DNA from: Paracoccaceae bacterium
GTDB taxonomy: Bacteria; Pseudomonadota; Alphaproteobacteria; Rhodobacterales; Rhodobacteraceae
DNA length: 64,000 bases
Direction: 5' to 3'
Assembly (NCBI GenBank): GCA_024304985.1
Contig: JAMWZC010000004.1
Span: forward strand, 310,001 to 374,000
Shown piece by piece: positions 40,102 to 48,157 of this stretch. How positions within the stretch are numbered: the first letter of the stretch is position 1; each line of letters begins with the position of its first letter. The notes below the pieces were generated by a model that was not told where the DNA came from, ran no database searches, and was given only the letters and a program-made list of their open reading frames with translations. Made by a program: the position numbers and the translations under genes.

Positions 40102-40901
40102 GCCCCCTCCCGCAACCGCGCCTGCACCGCCAGCAGATCAGCCCAGGCCTCGCGCTTGGCCGCCGGGTTGCGCAGCAGATAGGCCGGATGCGTCATCGGC
40201 ATGGCGGGCAGGCCCACCGCCTCGGCCCATTGCCCGCGCAGCCGCAAGATCCCCTTGCGCTGCAACAGCGCATCGCAGGCATGATTGCCCATCAGGATCA
40301 GCACATCGGGACGCGCCAAGGCAATATGCCGCTCCAGAAAGGGGCGCATCATCGCGATCTCACCGGCATCCGGGTCGCGGTTCTGCGGCGGACGCCACGG
40401 CAGGACATTGGTGATGTAGACCGCCGCCTCCCGGTCCGTTGCCTCCCGCGCCAGACCGATCGCCGCCAGCATCCGGTCCAGCAACTGCCCTGCCTGCCCC
40501 ACGAAGGGCCGCCCCTCCAGATCCTCGTCCCGCCCCGGCGCCTCACCCACGACCATCACACGCGCCCCGGCCATGCCATCCGCAAAGACAAGGTTCCGCG
40601 CCCCGCGCTTCAGGTCGCAATGCTCAAAGCCCTCCAGCGCCGCGCGCAACCCGGCCAGATCAGTGGCCCCCGCCGCCGCCCGCTCCGCCTCGGCCACGGT
40701 ATCCACCTGCGCCATCGGCACGATCTGCGGCCGCTGCGGTTCGGCCACAACCGGAGCCACCGCCTTGCGCGCCACAGCGGGGGCCGTATCCGGCAACGCA
40801 TAGCGATCAATCGGGCTGTCCTGAATGCACTCATCCGCACCCAGCGCCATGTGCCATTCCAGAAGCGCCCGCGCGCTGCGATGATCCAGACCCGATTCCA
40901 T
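40098..40901 (-). CDS. Uracil-DNA glycosylase (family 4-like)
   Basis: A 267-residue member of the uracil-DNA glycosylase superfamily. Motifs: GEAPGRDEDLEGRPFVGQAG (catalytic loop), TNVLPWRPPQNRDP and MTHPAYLLRN (second motif). The four cysteines that hold the [4Fe-4S] cluster of family 4 enzymes are not seen; only EHCDLKR remains near the first position. I therefore assign superfamily membership rather than a classical iron-sulfur UDG. Coupled to the LysE gene. Confidence 0.85.
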   Translation of the reverse strand: MESGLDHRSARALLEWHMALGADECIQDSPIDRYALPDTAPAVARKAVAPVVAEPQRPQIVPMAQVDTVAEAERAAAGATDLAGLRAALEGFEHCDLKRGARNLVFADGMAGARVMVVGEAPGRDEDLEGRPFVGQAGQLLDRMLAAIGLAREATDREAAVYITNVLPWRPPQNRDPDAGEIAMMRPFLERHIALARPDVLILMGNHACDALLQRKGILRLRGQWAEAVGLPAMPMTHPAYLLRNPAAKREAWADLLAVQARLREGA

Positions 40902-41006
40902 GCCGTCACCCTACCCTGCCGCAATCCCATGCGAAAGCGCGCGCCGCATCCTTGCCCCAGCCCCGGCACCTTCCTATAAGCAATCAGCACCCCAAAGGAG
41001 GCCCGC

Positions 41007-41969
41007 ATGACTTTCACCCAAAGACATCTGCTGGGGATCGAACCGCTGGCCCCGCATGAGATCACGACGCTTCTCGATCTGGCCGACCAATATGTCGCCC
41101 TGAACCGCCGCGACGTGAAACACGGCGACGTGCTCGCCGGCCTTACCCAGATCAACATGTTCTTCGAGGCATCGACCCGCACGCAGGCCAGTTTCGAACT
41201 GGCAGGCAAACGCCTCGGCGCGGATGTGATGAACATGTCGATGCAGGCCTCCTCGATCAAGAAGGGCGAAACCCTGATCGACACCGCCATGACCCTCAAC
41301 GCCATGCATCCCGACCTTCTGGTCGTGCGCCACCCCCATTCCGGCGCGGTGGACCTGCTGGCGCAAAAGGTGAACTGCGCCGTGCTGAACGCAGGCGACG
41401 GTCGCCACGAACACCCGACACAGGCGCTTCTGGACGCGCTGACCATCCGCCGCGCCAAGGGCCGCCTGCACCGCCTGAACATCGCGATCTGCGGCGACAT
41501 CGCCCACAGCCGGGTCGCGCGCTCCAACATCCTCCTGCTGGGCAAGATGGAAAACCGCATCCGCCTGATCGGCCCGCCCACCCTGATGCCCGCCGGGATC
41601 GGCGAATTCGGGGTCGAGGTCTTTGACGACATGCGCGCGGGCCTGCAGGACGTGGACGTTGTGATGATGCTGCGCCTGCAAAAGGAACGCATGGACGGCG
41701 GCTTCATCCCGTCGGAACGTGAATACTACCACCGCTTCGGGCTGGATGCGGAAAAGCTGGCCCATGCCAAACCCGACGCCATCGTCATGCACCCCGGCCC
41801 GATGAACCGCGGCGTGGAAATCGACGGCACGCTGGCCGATGACATCAACCGCTCGGTCATTCAGGAACAGGTGGAAATGGGCGTCGCCGTCCGCATGGCC
41901 GCGATGGACCTGCTGGCCCGCAACCTGCGCGCCGCCCGCCAACCCGGCGCACAAGGGGTCATGGTGTGA
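41007..41969 (+). CDS. pyrB: Aspartate carbamoyltransferase catalytic subunit
   Basis: PyrB makes carbamoyl-aspartate, the first committed step of pyrimidine synthesis. The 320-residue protein has the carbamoyl-phosphate motif [16 protein letters not shown], the PHSGAVDLL segment and [11 protein letters not shown]. An AAAGGAGG site precedes the ATG. The next gene starts in the overlap GTGA. The gene is followed by two conserved unknown genes and pyrC. Confidence 0.97.
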   Translation: MTFTQRHLLGIEPLAPHEITTLLDLADQYVALNRRDVKHGDVLAGLTQINMFFEASTRTQASFELAGKRLGADVMNMSMQASSIKKGETLIDTAMTLNAMHPDLLVVRHPHSGAVDLLAQKVNCAVLNAGDGRHEHPTQALLDALTIRRAKGRLHRLNIAICGDIAHSRVARSNILLLGKMENRIRLIGPPTLMPAGIGEFGVEVFDDMRAGLQDVDVVMMLRLQKERMDGGFIPSEREYYHRFGLDAEKLAHAKPDAIVMHPGPMNRGVEIDGTLADDINRSVIQEQVEMGVAVRMAAMDLLARNLRAARQPGAQGVMV

Positions 41970-42547
41970 CCGCCCGCCTCACCATCCCGGCAGAGGAGCA
42001 CCGCACGGTCCGCCTCTTCGCCGTCAACCTGCCCGAGGCGCAGGTGACCGACATGCTGCGCGACGCGCCCCCCGCCCCACCGGGCGAACTGCCCCAGGTC
42101 CCCGCCGCCGCCACCCTGCTGGACTGGCCCGCCCTCGACACAAGACATACCGAGCTTTTCGCCATCCGCGACCTCACCGGGCTGGGCCTGACCGGCTACC
42201 TGACCGAGGGGCTGGGTCTGGACGAGGCCGAGATCGCCGCCGACCGCCCCCGCCTTGCCGCACTCGAAGGCTACGTCCTGATCGTGCTGTCCCGCGCCTT
42301 TGGCGGTGACCCTGTCACGCTTGATATCCCCCCTGCCCTGACCCTGATCGGCACCTACCGCGAAAAATCCGCACCCGTCCTGTTCGAGCCGCTCCCCGGC
42401 ACGGCAGGCCAAGGCACCCTGACAGGCAAGCCCGCGCCCGCCGACAAGGTCGCCCGCGCCCGCCTCCTGCGCCTCGCCGCCCTCAGCGCACTGATCCTGA
42501 TGCTGCTGGCCATCGCGCTGGTTGCCGTTCTGGGCGCCGGCGAATGA
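41966..42547 (+). CDS. Conserved protein of unknown function between pyrB and pyrC (193 aa)
   Basis: The product is soluble for about 170 residues and ends in one hydrophobic segment ([24 protein letters not shown]), so it may be a tail-anchored membrane protein. Recognisable local features are few: [21 protein letters not shown] at the start and [16 protein letters not shown] in the middle. It is coupled to pyrB (GTG start in the GTGA overlap) and to the next gene (ATGA). The position in a pyrimidine operon suggests a related role, but no function is known. Confidence 0.72.
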   Translation: MTARLTIPAEEHRTVRLFAVNLPEAQVTDMLRDAPPAPPGELPQVPAAATLLDWPALDTRHTELFAIRDLTGLGLTGYLTEGLGLDEAEIAADRPRLAALEGYVLIVLSRAFGGDPVTLDIPPALTLIGTYREKSAPVLFEPLPGTAGQGTLTGKPAPADKVARARLLRLAALSALILMLLAIALVAVLGAGE

Positions 42548-42999
42548 CAGGGTCGATGATCCCCTCCATGACCCCCACCGTGACGCTGGAGGCGGAAGAG
42601 GCCGTGCAGCACAGCTTTACCCCCGACCGCCCCACCTATTGGCGCGATCACGCATGGATGGCCGCCGCGGCGATGGGCATCGGCATGGCGATCCTCTGGG
42701 CGATGGGCAACCCGCATGTCTGGACCGGGGCCGTCGGTGGTCTGGCCGCTGTCGCCGTCCGCGCCCTCTACATCGCCTCCGACGAACTCGCCGCCCGCTG
42801 GGACCTGACCAACCGCCGCCTCCTCGGCCCCGGTGGCCGCGCCGTGCCCCTATCGCAGATCAAGGCGCTGAACACACTCGGCTCGGCGGTGCAGATCGTG
42901 ACCCATGGCGGCGACAAACACCTGATCAAATACCAGGCCGACGCCGCCGCCACCCGCACCCGGATCGAACGGGCCATGGGTGGCGACATGACATCATAG
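42544..42999 (+). CDS. Membrane protein with PH-like domain (151 aa)
   Basis: Two adjacent membrane segments (about residues 36-75) precede a short domain with the pattern RWDLTNRRLLGPGGRAVPLSQIKALNTLGSAVQIVT, resembling bacterial PH-like (bPH2/YdbS-type) domains. It begins in the stop of the previous gene (ATGA), so the three genes from pyrB form one translational unit. Function unknown. Confidence 0.7.
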   Translation: MTGSMIPSMTPTVTLEAEEAVQHSFTPDRPTYWRDHAWMAAAAMGIGMAILWAMGNPHVWTGAVGGLAAVAVRALYIASDELAARWDLTNRRLLGPGGRAVPLSQIKALNTLGSAVQIVTHGGDKHLIKYQADAAATRTRIERAMGGDMTS

Positions 43000-43024
43000 G
43001 GGCAACATCCGCCCCACACCGACA

Positions 43025-43067
43025 GCCGTAGGGTGCGTGCTAGCACGCACCAATTCGCACGCGGCAA
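43025..43067. repeat. 43-bp palindromic repeat, copy 1
   Basis: It begins GCCGTAGGGTGCGTGC, has a central TA and then the complement GCACGCACC, and ends in AATTCGCACGCGGCAA. The core GGTGCGTGC/GCACGCACC is a perfect nine-base inverted repeat. Copy 2 begins 47 bases later and differs at two positions. Confidence 0.88.
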
Positions 43068-43071
43068 ATGA

Positions 43072-43114
43072 GCCGTAGGGTGCGTGCTTGCACGCACCAA
43101 TTCGCTCGCGGCAA
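43072..43114. repeat. 43-bp palindromic repeat, copy 2
   Basis: Same as copy 1 except TT for TA in the central pair and CTCG for CACG near the end. The arms GGTGCGTGC and GCACGCACC are again perfect. Confidence 0.88.
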
Positions 43115-43123
43115 GGGGTGAGA

Positions 43124-43150
43124 GGGGTGCGTGCAAGCACGCACCCTACG
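43124..43150. repeat. Inverted partial copy of the palindromic repeat
   Basis: The segment GGGGTGCGTGCAAGCACGCA continues with CCCTACG, which is the reverse complement of the CGTAGGG edge of copies 1 and 2. It lies 9 bases after copy 2. Confidence 0.85.
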
Positions 43151-43166
43151 CCTGAACCGGCGAATG

Positions 43167-43191
43167 CCGCGCCGCAGCGGGTGCGGCGCGG
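43167..43191 (+). terminator. Terminator-like hairpin after the pyrB unit
   Basis: A perfect ten-pair stem, CCGCGCCGCA with TGCGGCGCGG, five-base loop, then TTGTCCTT. It would end transcripts of the pyrB-orf-orf unit before pyrC. The T tract is short. Confidence 0.6.
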
Positions 43192-43282
43192 GTTGTCCTT
43201 CGCCCGGTCTTTGCGCCTCGGTTCAAGTCACCTGCCCGTCAGCCGCGTCAACGATCCGCGCCCTACAATATCCCTCAAATCG

Positions 43283-43298
43283 TTAAAATTTCCCTAAC
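43283..43298 (+). promoter_or_regulatory. Candidate CtrA-like box
   Basis: TTAA, seven bases, then CTAAC, close to the alphaproteobacterial CtrA consensus TTAA-N7-TTAAC with one mismatch. It lies 142 bases before the pyrC start. A match this short can arise by chance in an AT-rich patch. Confidence 0.3.
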
Positions 43299-43337
43299 AA
43301 GAGCCGCCAACGCATTGAAATCATTCAACCCGATTTT

Positions 43338-43354
43338 TGTCCCACGGTGGGACA
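43338..43354. promoter_or_regulatory. Inverted repeat upstream of pyrC (possible operator)
   Basis: TGTCCCAC-G-GTGGGACA, perfect eight-base arms around one base, 86 bases before the pyrC ATG. The symmetry and position fit a dimeric regulator site. No regulator gene is nearby. Confidence 0.5.
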
Positions 43355-43439
43355 GGTCCGGGATGCGGCCCTGTGATCCTGCTGGACCCAAGGGGCGGTG
43401 CAGGGTAAGACGACCCGGACGCCAGTGACCGGGGGCCGC

Positions 43440-44720
43440 ATGACCACGATACTCATCCACAACGCCCGCCTCATCGACCCCGAGGCCGGGACCGTCTCGC
43501 CGGGATCGCTCCTCATCAAGGATGGCCGGATCGCCGCCATGGGGGCCGAGGTCGCCGTGCCCAAGGATGCCCGCTCCATCGACGCCCGCGGCGCCTGCCT
43601 CGCGCCGGGCATCGTCGATATCGGGGTCAAGGTCTGCGAACCGGGGGAACGGCACAAGGAAAGCTTCCGCTCCGCCGGTCTTGCAGCGGCGGCCGGGGGC
43701 GTCACCACCATCGTGACCCGCCCAGACACCACCCCCGCCATCGACAGCCCCGAGACGCTGGAATTCGTGACCCGCCGCGCCAACGAGGCCGCCCCCGTCC
43801 GCGTCCTGCCCATGGCCGCGCTGACCAAGGGCCGCGAGGGGCGCGAGATGACCGAGATCGGCTTCCTGCTGGACGCCGGCGCTGTCGCCTTCAGCGATTG
43901 CGACCATGTGGTGCGCAACACCAAGGTCCTGTCCCGCGCGCTGACCTATGCCCGCAGCCTCGGCGCGCTGGTGATCGGCCATCCGCAGGACCCCGGCCTG
44001 TCGGACGGGGCGGCGGCAACCAGCGGCAAGTTCGCGTCCTTGCGCGGATTGCCCGCCGTCTCGCCCATGGCCGAGCGGATGGGACTGGACCGCGACATCG
44101 CCCTGCTGGAAATGACCGGCGCGCGCTATCACGCCGACCAGATCACCACCGCCCGCGCCCTGCCCGCCTTGATGCGGGCCAAGCGCAACGGGCTGGACAT
44201 CACGGCCGGCACCTCGATCCACCACCTGACGCTGAACGACATGGACGTGGCCGACTACCGCACCTTCTTCAAGGTCAAGCCCCCCCTGCGCGCCGAGGAT
44301 GACCGGCTGGCCGTGGTCGAGGCGCTGCGGGATGGGGTCATCGACATCATCAGCTCCATGCACACCCCGCAGGACGAGGAAAGCAAGCGCCTGCCCTTCG
44401 AGGAAGCCGCCGCAGGTGCCGTGGGGCTGGAGACGCTGCTGCCCGCCGCACTCCGCCTGCACCATGCGGGCGAGCTGACCCTGCCACAACTGTTCCGTGC
44501 GCTGGCCCTGAACCCGGCGAACCGTCTGGGCCTGCCGCAGGGGCGGCTGGCTGTGGGCGCACCGGCCGACTTGGTGCTGTTCGATCCCGACGCGCCCTTC
44601 GTGCTGGACCGCTTCAGCCTGCGGTCGAAATCCAAGAACACACCGTTTGACGGGGCGCGCCTGCAAGGCAAGGTGCGCGGAACCTTCGTCAATGGCACTT
44701 GCGTATTCGGAGACCTGTGA
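43440..44720 (+). CDS. pyrC: Dihydroorotase family protein, apparently lacking catalytic ligands
   Basis: A 426-residue amidohydrolase-fold protein placed with pyrB. Class I dihydroorotases carry an HxH zinc motif after the first strand, a metal-bridging lysine, two further histidines and a catalytic aspartate (TDHAPH). Here the first motif reads VDIGVKVCEPGERHKE (no HxH), the HCED site reads GHPQD, and the aspartate region reads ISSMHTPQDEE. This matches the non-catalytic homologues that associate with PyrB in some bacteria (PyrC-prime/PyrX). The start ATG at 43440 is selected by family length. Its stop overlaps the plsY start. Confidence 0.85.
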   Translation: MTTILIHNARLIDPEAGTVSPGSLLIKDGRIAAMGAEVAVPKDARSIDARGACLAPGIVDIGVKVCEPGERHKESFRSAGLAAAAGGVTTIVTRPDTTPAIDSPETLEFVTRRANEAAPVRVLPMAALTKGREGREMTEIGFLLDAGAVAFSDCDHVVRNTKVLSRALTYARSLGALVIGHPQDPGLSDGAAATSGKFASLRGLPAVSPMAERMGLDRDIALLEMTGARYHADQITTARALPALMRAKRNGLDITAGTSIHHLTLNDMDVADYRTFFKVKPPLRAEDDRLAVVEALRDGVIDIISSMHTPQDEESKRLPFEEAAAGAVGLETLLPAALRLHHAGELTLPQLFRALALNPANRLGLPQGRLAVGAPADLVLFDPDAPFVLDRFSLRSKSKNTPFDGARLQGKVRGTFVNGTCVFGDL

Positions 44721-45325
44721 TGCCGCTGATCGAGACACCCGCAACGCTGCTGATCCTCTGGGCCGTGATCGGCTATCTGCTGGGGTCGGTCCCCTTTGGC
44801 ATGGTGCTGACACGGACCATGGGTCTGGGCAACCTGCGCGAGATCGGATCGGGCAATATCGGCGCGACCAATGTGCTGCGCACGGGCAGCAAGACAGCCG
44901 CCGCCCTGACGCTGCTGCTGGACGGGGCCAAGGGCGCGGTGGCGGTGCTGCTGGCGAGGGCGATGGCGGGCGAGGATGCGGCGCAACTGGCCGCGCTGGC
45001 GGCCATGATCGGCCATTGCTATCCGGTCTGGCTGCGCTTTCAGGGCGGCAAGGGCGTGGCCACGTTCATCGGAGTGATCCTGGCACTGGCCTGGCCCGCG
45101 GGTCTGGCCGTTTGCCTGACATGGCTGGTGGCGGCGGCGGCGAGCCGTATCTCATCACTGGCAGCACTGGCGGCCGCCGCGGTATCGACCATGTGGCTGG
45201 TGATGCTGGGCCATGGGCAGGCCCTGCTTCTGGGTGTGGTTCTGACCCTGCTGATCTTCTGGCGTCACCGCGCCAATATCGCGCGGCTGCGCGCAGGCAC
45301 CGAGCCCAAGATCGGGCAGAAATAA
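44720..45325 (+). CDS. plsY: Glycerol-3-phosphate acyltransferase PlsY
   Basis: PlsY acylates glycerol-3-phosphate from acyl-phosphate, opening phospholipid synthesis. The 201-residue membrane protein has the motifs GYLLGSVPFGMVL, GSGNIGATNVLRTGS and FQGGKGVATFIG, with about five membrane segments. The ATG overlaps the pyrC stop (TGATG). Confidence 0.95.
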   Translation: MPLIETPATLLILWAVIGYLLGSVPFGMVLTRTMGLGNLREIGSGNIGATNVLRTGSKTAAALTLLLDGAKGAVAVLLARAMAGEDAAQLAALAAMIGHCYPVWLRFQGGKGVATFIGVILALAWPAGLAVCLTWLVAAAASRISSLAALAAAAVSTMWLVMLGHGQALLLGVVLTLLIFWRHRANIARLRAGTEPKIGQK

Positions 45326-45339
45326 CAGGCAAGGGTCAA

Positions 45340-45379
45340 GGGGGGCTGTCTGCCCCCCACGCCGAACGTCGTTCGGCGT
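45340..45379. terminator. Two tandem hairpins between plsY and gshA
   Basis: First GGGGGGC with GCCCCCC (45340-45358, loop TGTCT), then ACGCCGAAC with GTTCGGCGT (45359-45379, three-base loop), a perfect nine-pair palindrome. They lie between converging genes and directly precede the repeat copy E. Confidence 0.75.
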
Positions 45380-45386
45380 TCCCCCC

Positions 45387-45407
45387 GAGGATATTTGAGG
45401 CAAGAAG
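45387..45407 (-). repeat. Gene-end repeat, copy E
   Basis: GAGGATATTTGAGGCAAGAAG on the plus strand, the reverse complement orientation of copies C and D. It follows the tandem hairpins and precedes the end of the converging gshA gene. Confidence 0.75.
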
Positions 45408-45430
45408 ACGCGGATCGGAGGGCAGATCCG

Positions 45431-46801
45431 TCAGTAGCTGTATTCAGCGTAGATGCGGCTGAGATCGCCGTTCCAATCGCCGTGATACTTGTCGAGCAGC
45501 TCGTCGGCGGGGGTCTTTCCCGTCTCGATACTATCCTTGAGCGCGTTCAGGAAATGCGTCTCGTCGGGCACGAGACCACCCGCACCGGCGCGGGCGCGGG
45601 CCTTGAGACCCGCTTCGGACAGGGCCAGAACATCGCGGGCCAGATCATGCATGTGGATGTCGCCCACACGGGCCTGAAGCCCATCGACGCTGGCCGCGAC
45701 ACGCAGCCCTTCGCGGGTGTCGGCATCCCAGCCCTTGACGATGTCCCAAGCGGCATCGAGCGAGGATTGATCATACATCAGCCCGACCCAGAAGGCAGGC
45801 AGCGCGCAGAGCCTGCGCCACGGGCCACCATCGGCACCGCGCATTTCCATGTATTTCTTGATCCGCGCTTCGGGGAAGGCGGTGGTCAGATGGTCGGCCC
45901 AATCGCTGAGCGTCGGTGTCTCACCCGGAAGCGCCGACAATTTGCCCGCCATGAAGTCGCGGAAGGACATGCCCAGCGCGTTGATATACTGGCCGTCGCG
46001 GTAGACGAAATACATCGGCACATCGAGCGCGTATTCGGCATAGCGCTCGAACCCCATCCCGTCCTCGAACACGAAGGGCAGCATGCCCGTGCGGGCCGGG
46101 TCAAGATGGCGCCACACGCGGGCACGCCAGCTTTTGTGACCGTTGGGCTTGCCCTCGAAGAAAGGCGAATTGGCGAACAGCGCCGTGGCCACTGGTTGCA
46201 GCGCCAAGGCGACGCGCAGTTTCCGGACCATATCCGCCTCGGAGGCGAAATCGAGGTTCACCTGCACCGTGCAGGTGCGGCGCATCATCGTCTGGCCGCT
46301 GGTGCCGACGCTTTGCATGTAGCTATCCATCAGGCGGTAGCGGCCCTTGGGCATCAAGGGCATCTGGTCATGGGTCCAGATCGGGGCTGCCCCCAGACCG
46401 ATGAAGCCGACACCGACCTTGTCGGCCACGTCCTTGACCTCGCGCAGGTGCTGGTTCACCTCGTCGCAGGTTTCGTGGATTGTCTGGACGGCGGCACCGG
46501 ACAGTTCCAGTTGTCCGCCCGGTTCAAGGCTGACATTCGCGCCATCCTTGACCAGACCGATCAGCTTGCCGCCTTCTTCGACAGGGGCCCAGCCATGGGT
46601 GTCGCGCAGGCCTGTGAGGACCGCCAGCACCGAGCGGGGGCCGTCATAGGGGATGGGTTGCAGCGTATCCTTGCAATAACCGAACTTCTCGTGCTCGGTC
46701 CCGATGCGCCAATCCTCTTTGGGTTTGCAGCCCGACGCCAGGTACTCGACCAGTTGGGAAGGGTGCTCGATCGGCCCGCCGCCGGATTGAGGGATGGACA
46801 T
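45431..46801 (-). CDS. gshA: Glutamate-cysteine ligase (plant-type)
   Basis: GshA joins glutamate and cysteine, the first step of glutathione synthesis. The 456-residue protein matches the plant/alphaproteobacterial class: RIGTEHEKFGYC (ATP/metal site), DGANVSLEPGGQLELSG, MRRTCTVQVNLDF and MEMRGADGGPWRRL. Convergent with plsY. Confidence 0.95.
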   Translation of the reverse strand: MSIPQSGGGPIEHPSQLVEYLASGCKPKEDWRIGTEHEKFGYCKDTLQPIPYDGPRSVLAVLTGLRDTHGWAPVEEGGKLIGLVKDGANVSLEPGGQLELSGAAVQTIHETCDEVNQHLREVKDVADKVGVGFIGLGAAPIWTHDQMPLMPKGRYRLMDSYMQSVGTSGQTMMRRTCTVQVNLDFASEADMVRKLRVALALQPVATALFANSPFFEGKPNGHKSWRARVWRHLDPARTGMLPFVFEDGMGFERYAEYALDVPMYFVYRDGQYINALGMSFRDFMAGKLSALPGETPTLSDWADHLTTAFPEARIKKYMEMRGADGGPWRRLCALPAFWVGLMYDQSSLDAAWDIVKGWDADTREGLRVAASVDGLQARVGDIHMHDLARDVLALSEAGLKARARAGAGGLVPDETHFLNALKDSIETGKTPADELLDKYHGDWNGDLSRIYAEYSY

Positions 46802-46853
46802 GCTGGGCTCTCCGAGTTCTTTGCGCGTGTGTTCAGTGGGCAGGAGTGCCGCG

Positions 46854-47381
46854 TCAACGCGGCAGTGTCAATCGCGCAGGCGGTGCGTCGCGATGCCAGA
46901 TCACGGCGATGTGCGCCCCCTGCGGCCGCATCTGGGACAGAAGCCTTTCCGTGCTGAGGCCCGGAAGGGCGGCGAAGATATCGAAAAGCGCCTCGGCATT
47001 CTCGGCGGTGAGGGGGATGGCCAGCATCGGTTGTCCGGGCTGGTGCAGCCGCCAATGCGCGGGCTGGCCGCTATGGTCGATCTCAAGCCGGTCCAGTTCG
47101 GACAGGGCCACCACGCCGCCGGTGAGGGGGCCGAAATAGGCGACCTGCCCTTCGGTGATGGAGACCACACCCGGCCCGCCACGCCCGGTGACAAAGCGCA
47201 GGCGCTGCAAGCCGGTAAACGCCAAGGCCAGCCCGGCGGCCAGAACCGGCCAGCCGATCCAGCCCAGAAGCCCCGTGCTGCTGGTGACCCACCACAGGCC
47301 CAGAAGCGCGACGGCGGCGCCAAGAAGCACGCCGCGCCAGCGGTGCAGGAGGGTTGCGACTTCGGGGCGAATGAAGCTCAT
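46854..47381 (-). CDS. Membrane protein of unknown function (175 aa)
   Basis: A short N-terminal region, two membrane segments (about residues 16-35 and 38-58) and a C-terminal soluble part with HSGQPAHWRLHQPGQPMLAIP. The ATG overlaps the rsmE stop. It lies between rsmE and gshA on the minus strand. No family recognised. Confidence 0.7.
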   Translation of the reverse strand: MSFIRPEVATLLHRWRGVLLGAAVALLGLWWVTSSTGLLGWIGWPVLAAGLALAFTGLQRLRFVTGRGGPGVVSITEGQVAYFGPLTGGVVALSELDRLEIDHSGQPAHWRLHQPGQPMLAIPLTAENAEALFDIFAALPGLSTERLLSQMRPQGAHIAVIWHRDAPPARLTLPR

Positions 47382-48145
47382 GCGGTGGGCCGGGTCCAGT
47401 CACCCAAGGTTGCCTGCCAAAGGGTCAGCGCGGCGACGGCGGCCGTATCGGCGCGCAGGATACGCGGCCCGAGGCTGACGGGATGGGCGAAGGGCAGCCC
47501 GTGCAGGCGTTTGCGTTCAGCGGGGGAAAAGCCGCCTTCGGGGCCGATCAGGATCGCCCAGGGTTGCGCCGGAGCGGCGGGATTGCGGGCTGGCAATGTC
47601 GGGGCCGCCACTGTCGCCGTGCCGCCATCGGCGAAGCCTTCGTCACAGAACATCAGTTGCCGCCCCTCGGGCCAGTCGGCCAGAAGCCGGTCCAGCCGGA
47701 TCAGACCGGCCACTTCTGGCACGAAAGTGCCGCCGCATTGCTCGGCCGCCTCAACGGCATGGGCTTGCAGCCGGTCCTGCCGGATGCGTTCGGCATTGGT
47801 GAAGTCGGTCTGCACAGGGATGATGCGCGCCGCCCCCATTTCGGCGGCTTTTTCCACGATGAAATCGGTGCGCGCCTTCTTGATCGGCGCAAAAAGCAGC
47901 CATAGGTCGGGGGGCATCCGGAGAGGGCGCGTCTGCGCCTCGCAGGTCAGCAGGCCGCCGCGCTTGGCCGCCTCGGTCACGCGGGCCAGCCATTCGCCGT
48001 CGCGCCCGTTGAACAAGAGCACCCCTGCCCCCTCGGACAGCCGCATCACCCCGAAGAGGTAATGGGCCTGATCCCGGTCCAGAGGAACGGTTTGCCCCGC
48101 ACCCAGCGGTTGGTCTACAAAGAGCCGGATTTTCGCATCAGTCAT
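47378..48145 (-). CDS. rsmE: 16S rRNA (uracil(1498)-N(3))-methyltransferase
   Basis: RsmE methylates U1498 of 16S rRNA. The 255-residue SPOUT methyltransferase has a PUA-like N-terminal region (QAHYLFGVMRLSEG), ARIIPVQTDFTNAE and the knotted C-terminal motif ILIGPEGGFSPAER. Its start lies only 12 bases from the divergent ubiA start, so promoters must overlap coding sequence. Confidence 0.93.
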   Translation of the reverse strand: MTDAKIRLFVDQPLGAGQTVPLDRDQAHYLFGVMRLSEGAGVLLFNGRDGEWLARVTEAAKRGGLLTCEAQTRPLRMPPDLWLLFAPIKKARTDFIVEKAAEMGAARIIPVQTDFTNAERIRQDRLQAHAVEAAEQCGGTFVPEVAGLIRLDRLLADWPEGRQLMFCDEGFADGGTATVAAPTLPARNPAAPAQPWAILIGPEGGFSPAERKRLHGLPFAHPVSLGPRILRADTAAVAALTLWQATLGDWTRPTA

Positions 48146-48157
48146 GAGGCAGACAAT

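Larger units (their letters stand above)
43000..43439. other. Intergenic region before pyrC
   Basis: This 440-base gap holds two direct copies and one inverted half of a palindromic repeat (43025-43150), a terminator-like hairpin (43167-43191), a candidate CtrA-like box (43283-43298), and a perfect 8-bp inverted repeat TGTCCCAC-G-GTGGGACA at 43338-43354. I found no convincing open frame here. The stretch 43260-43335 is noticeably richer in A and T than its surroundings. Confidence 0.7.

Noticed and set aside
43025-43150. CRISPR array
   Set aside because: Only two direct copies with a four-base gap exist, with no spacers of uniform length and no cas genes.
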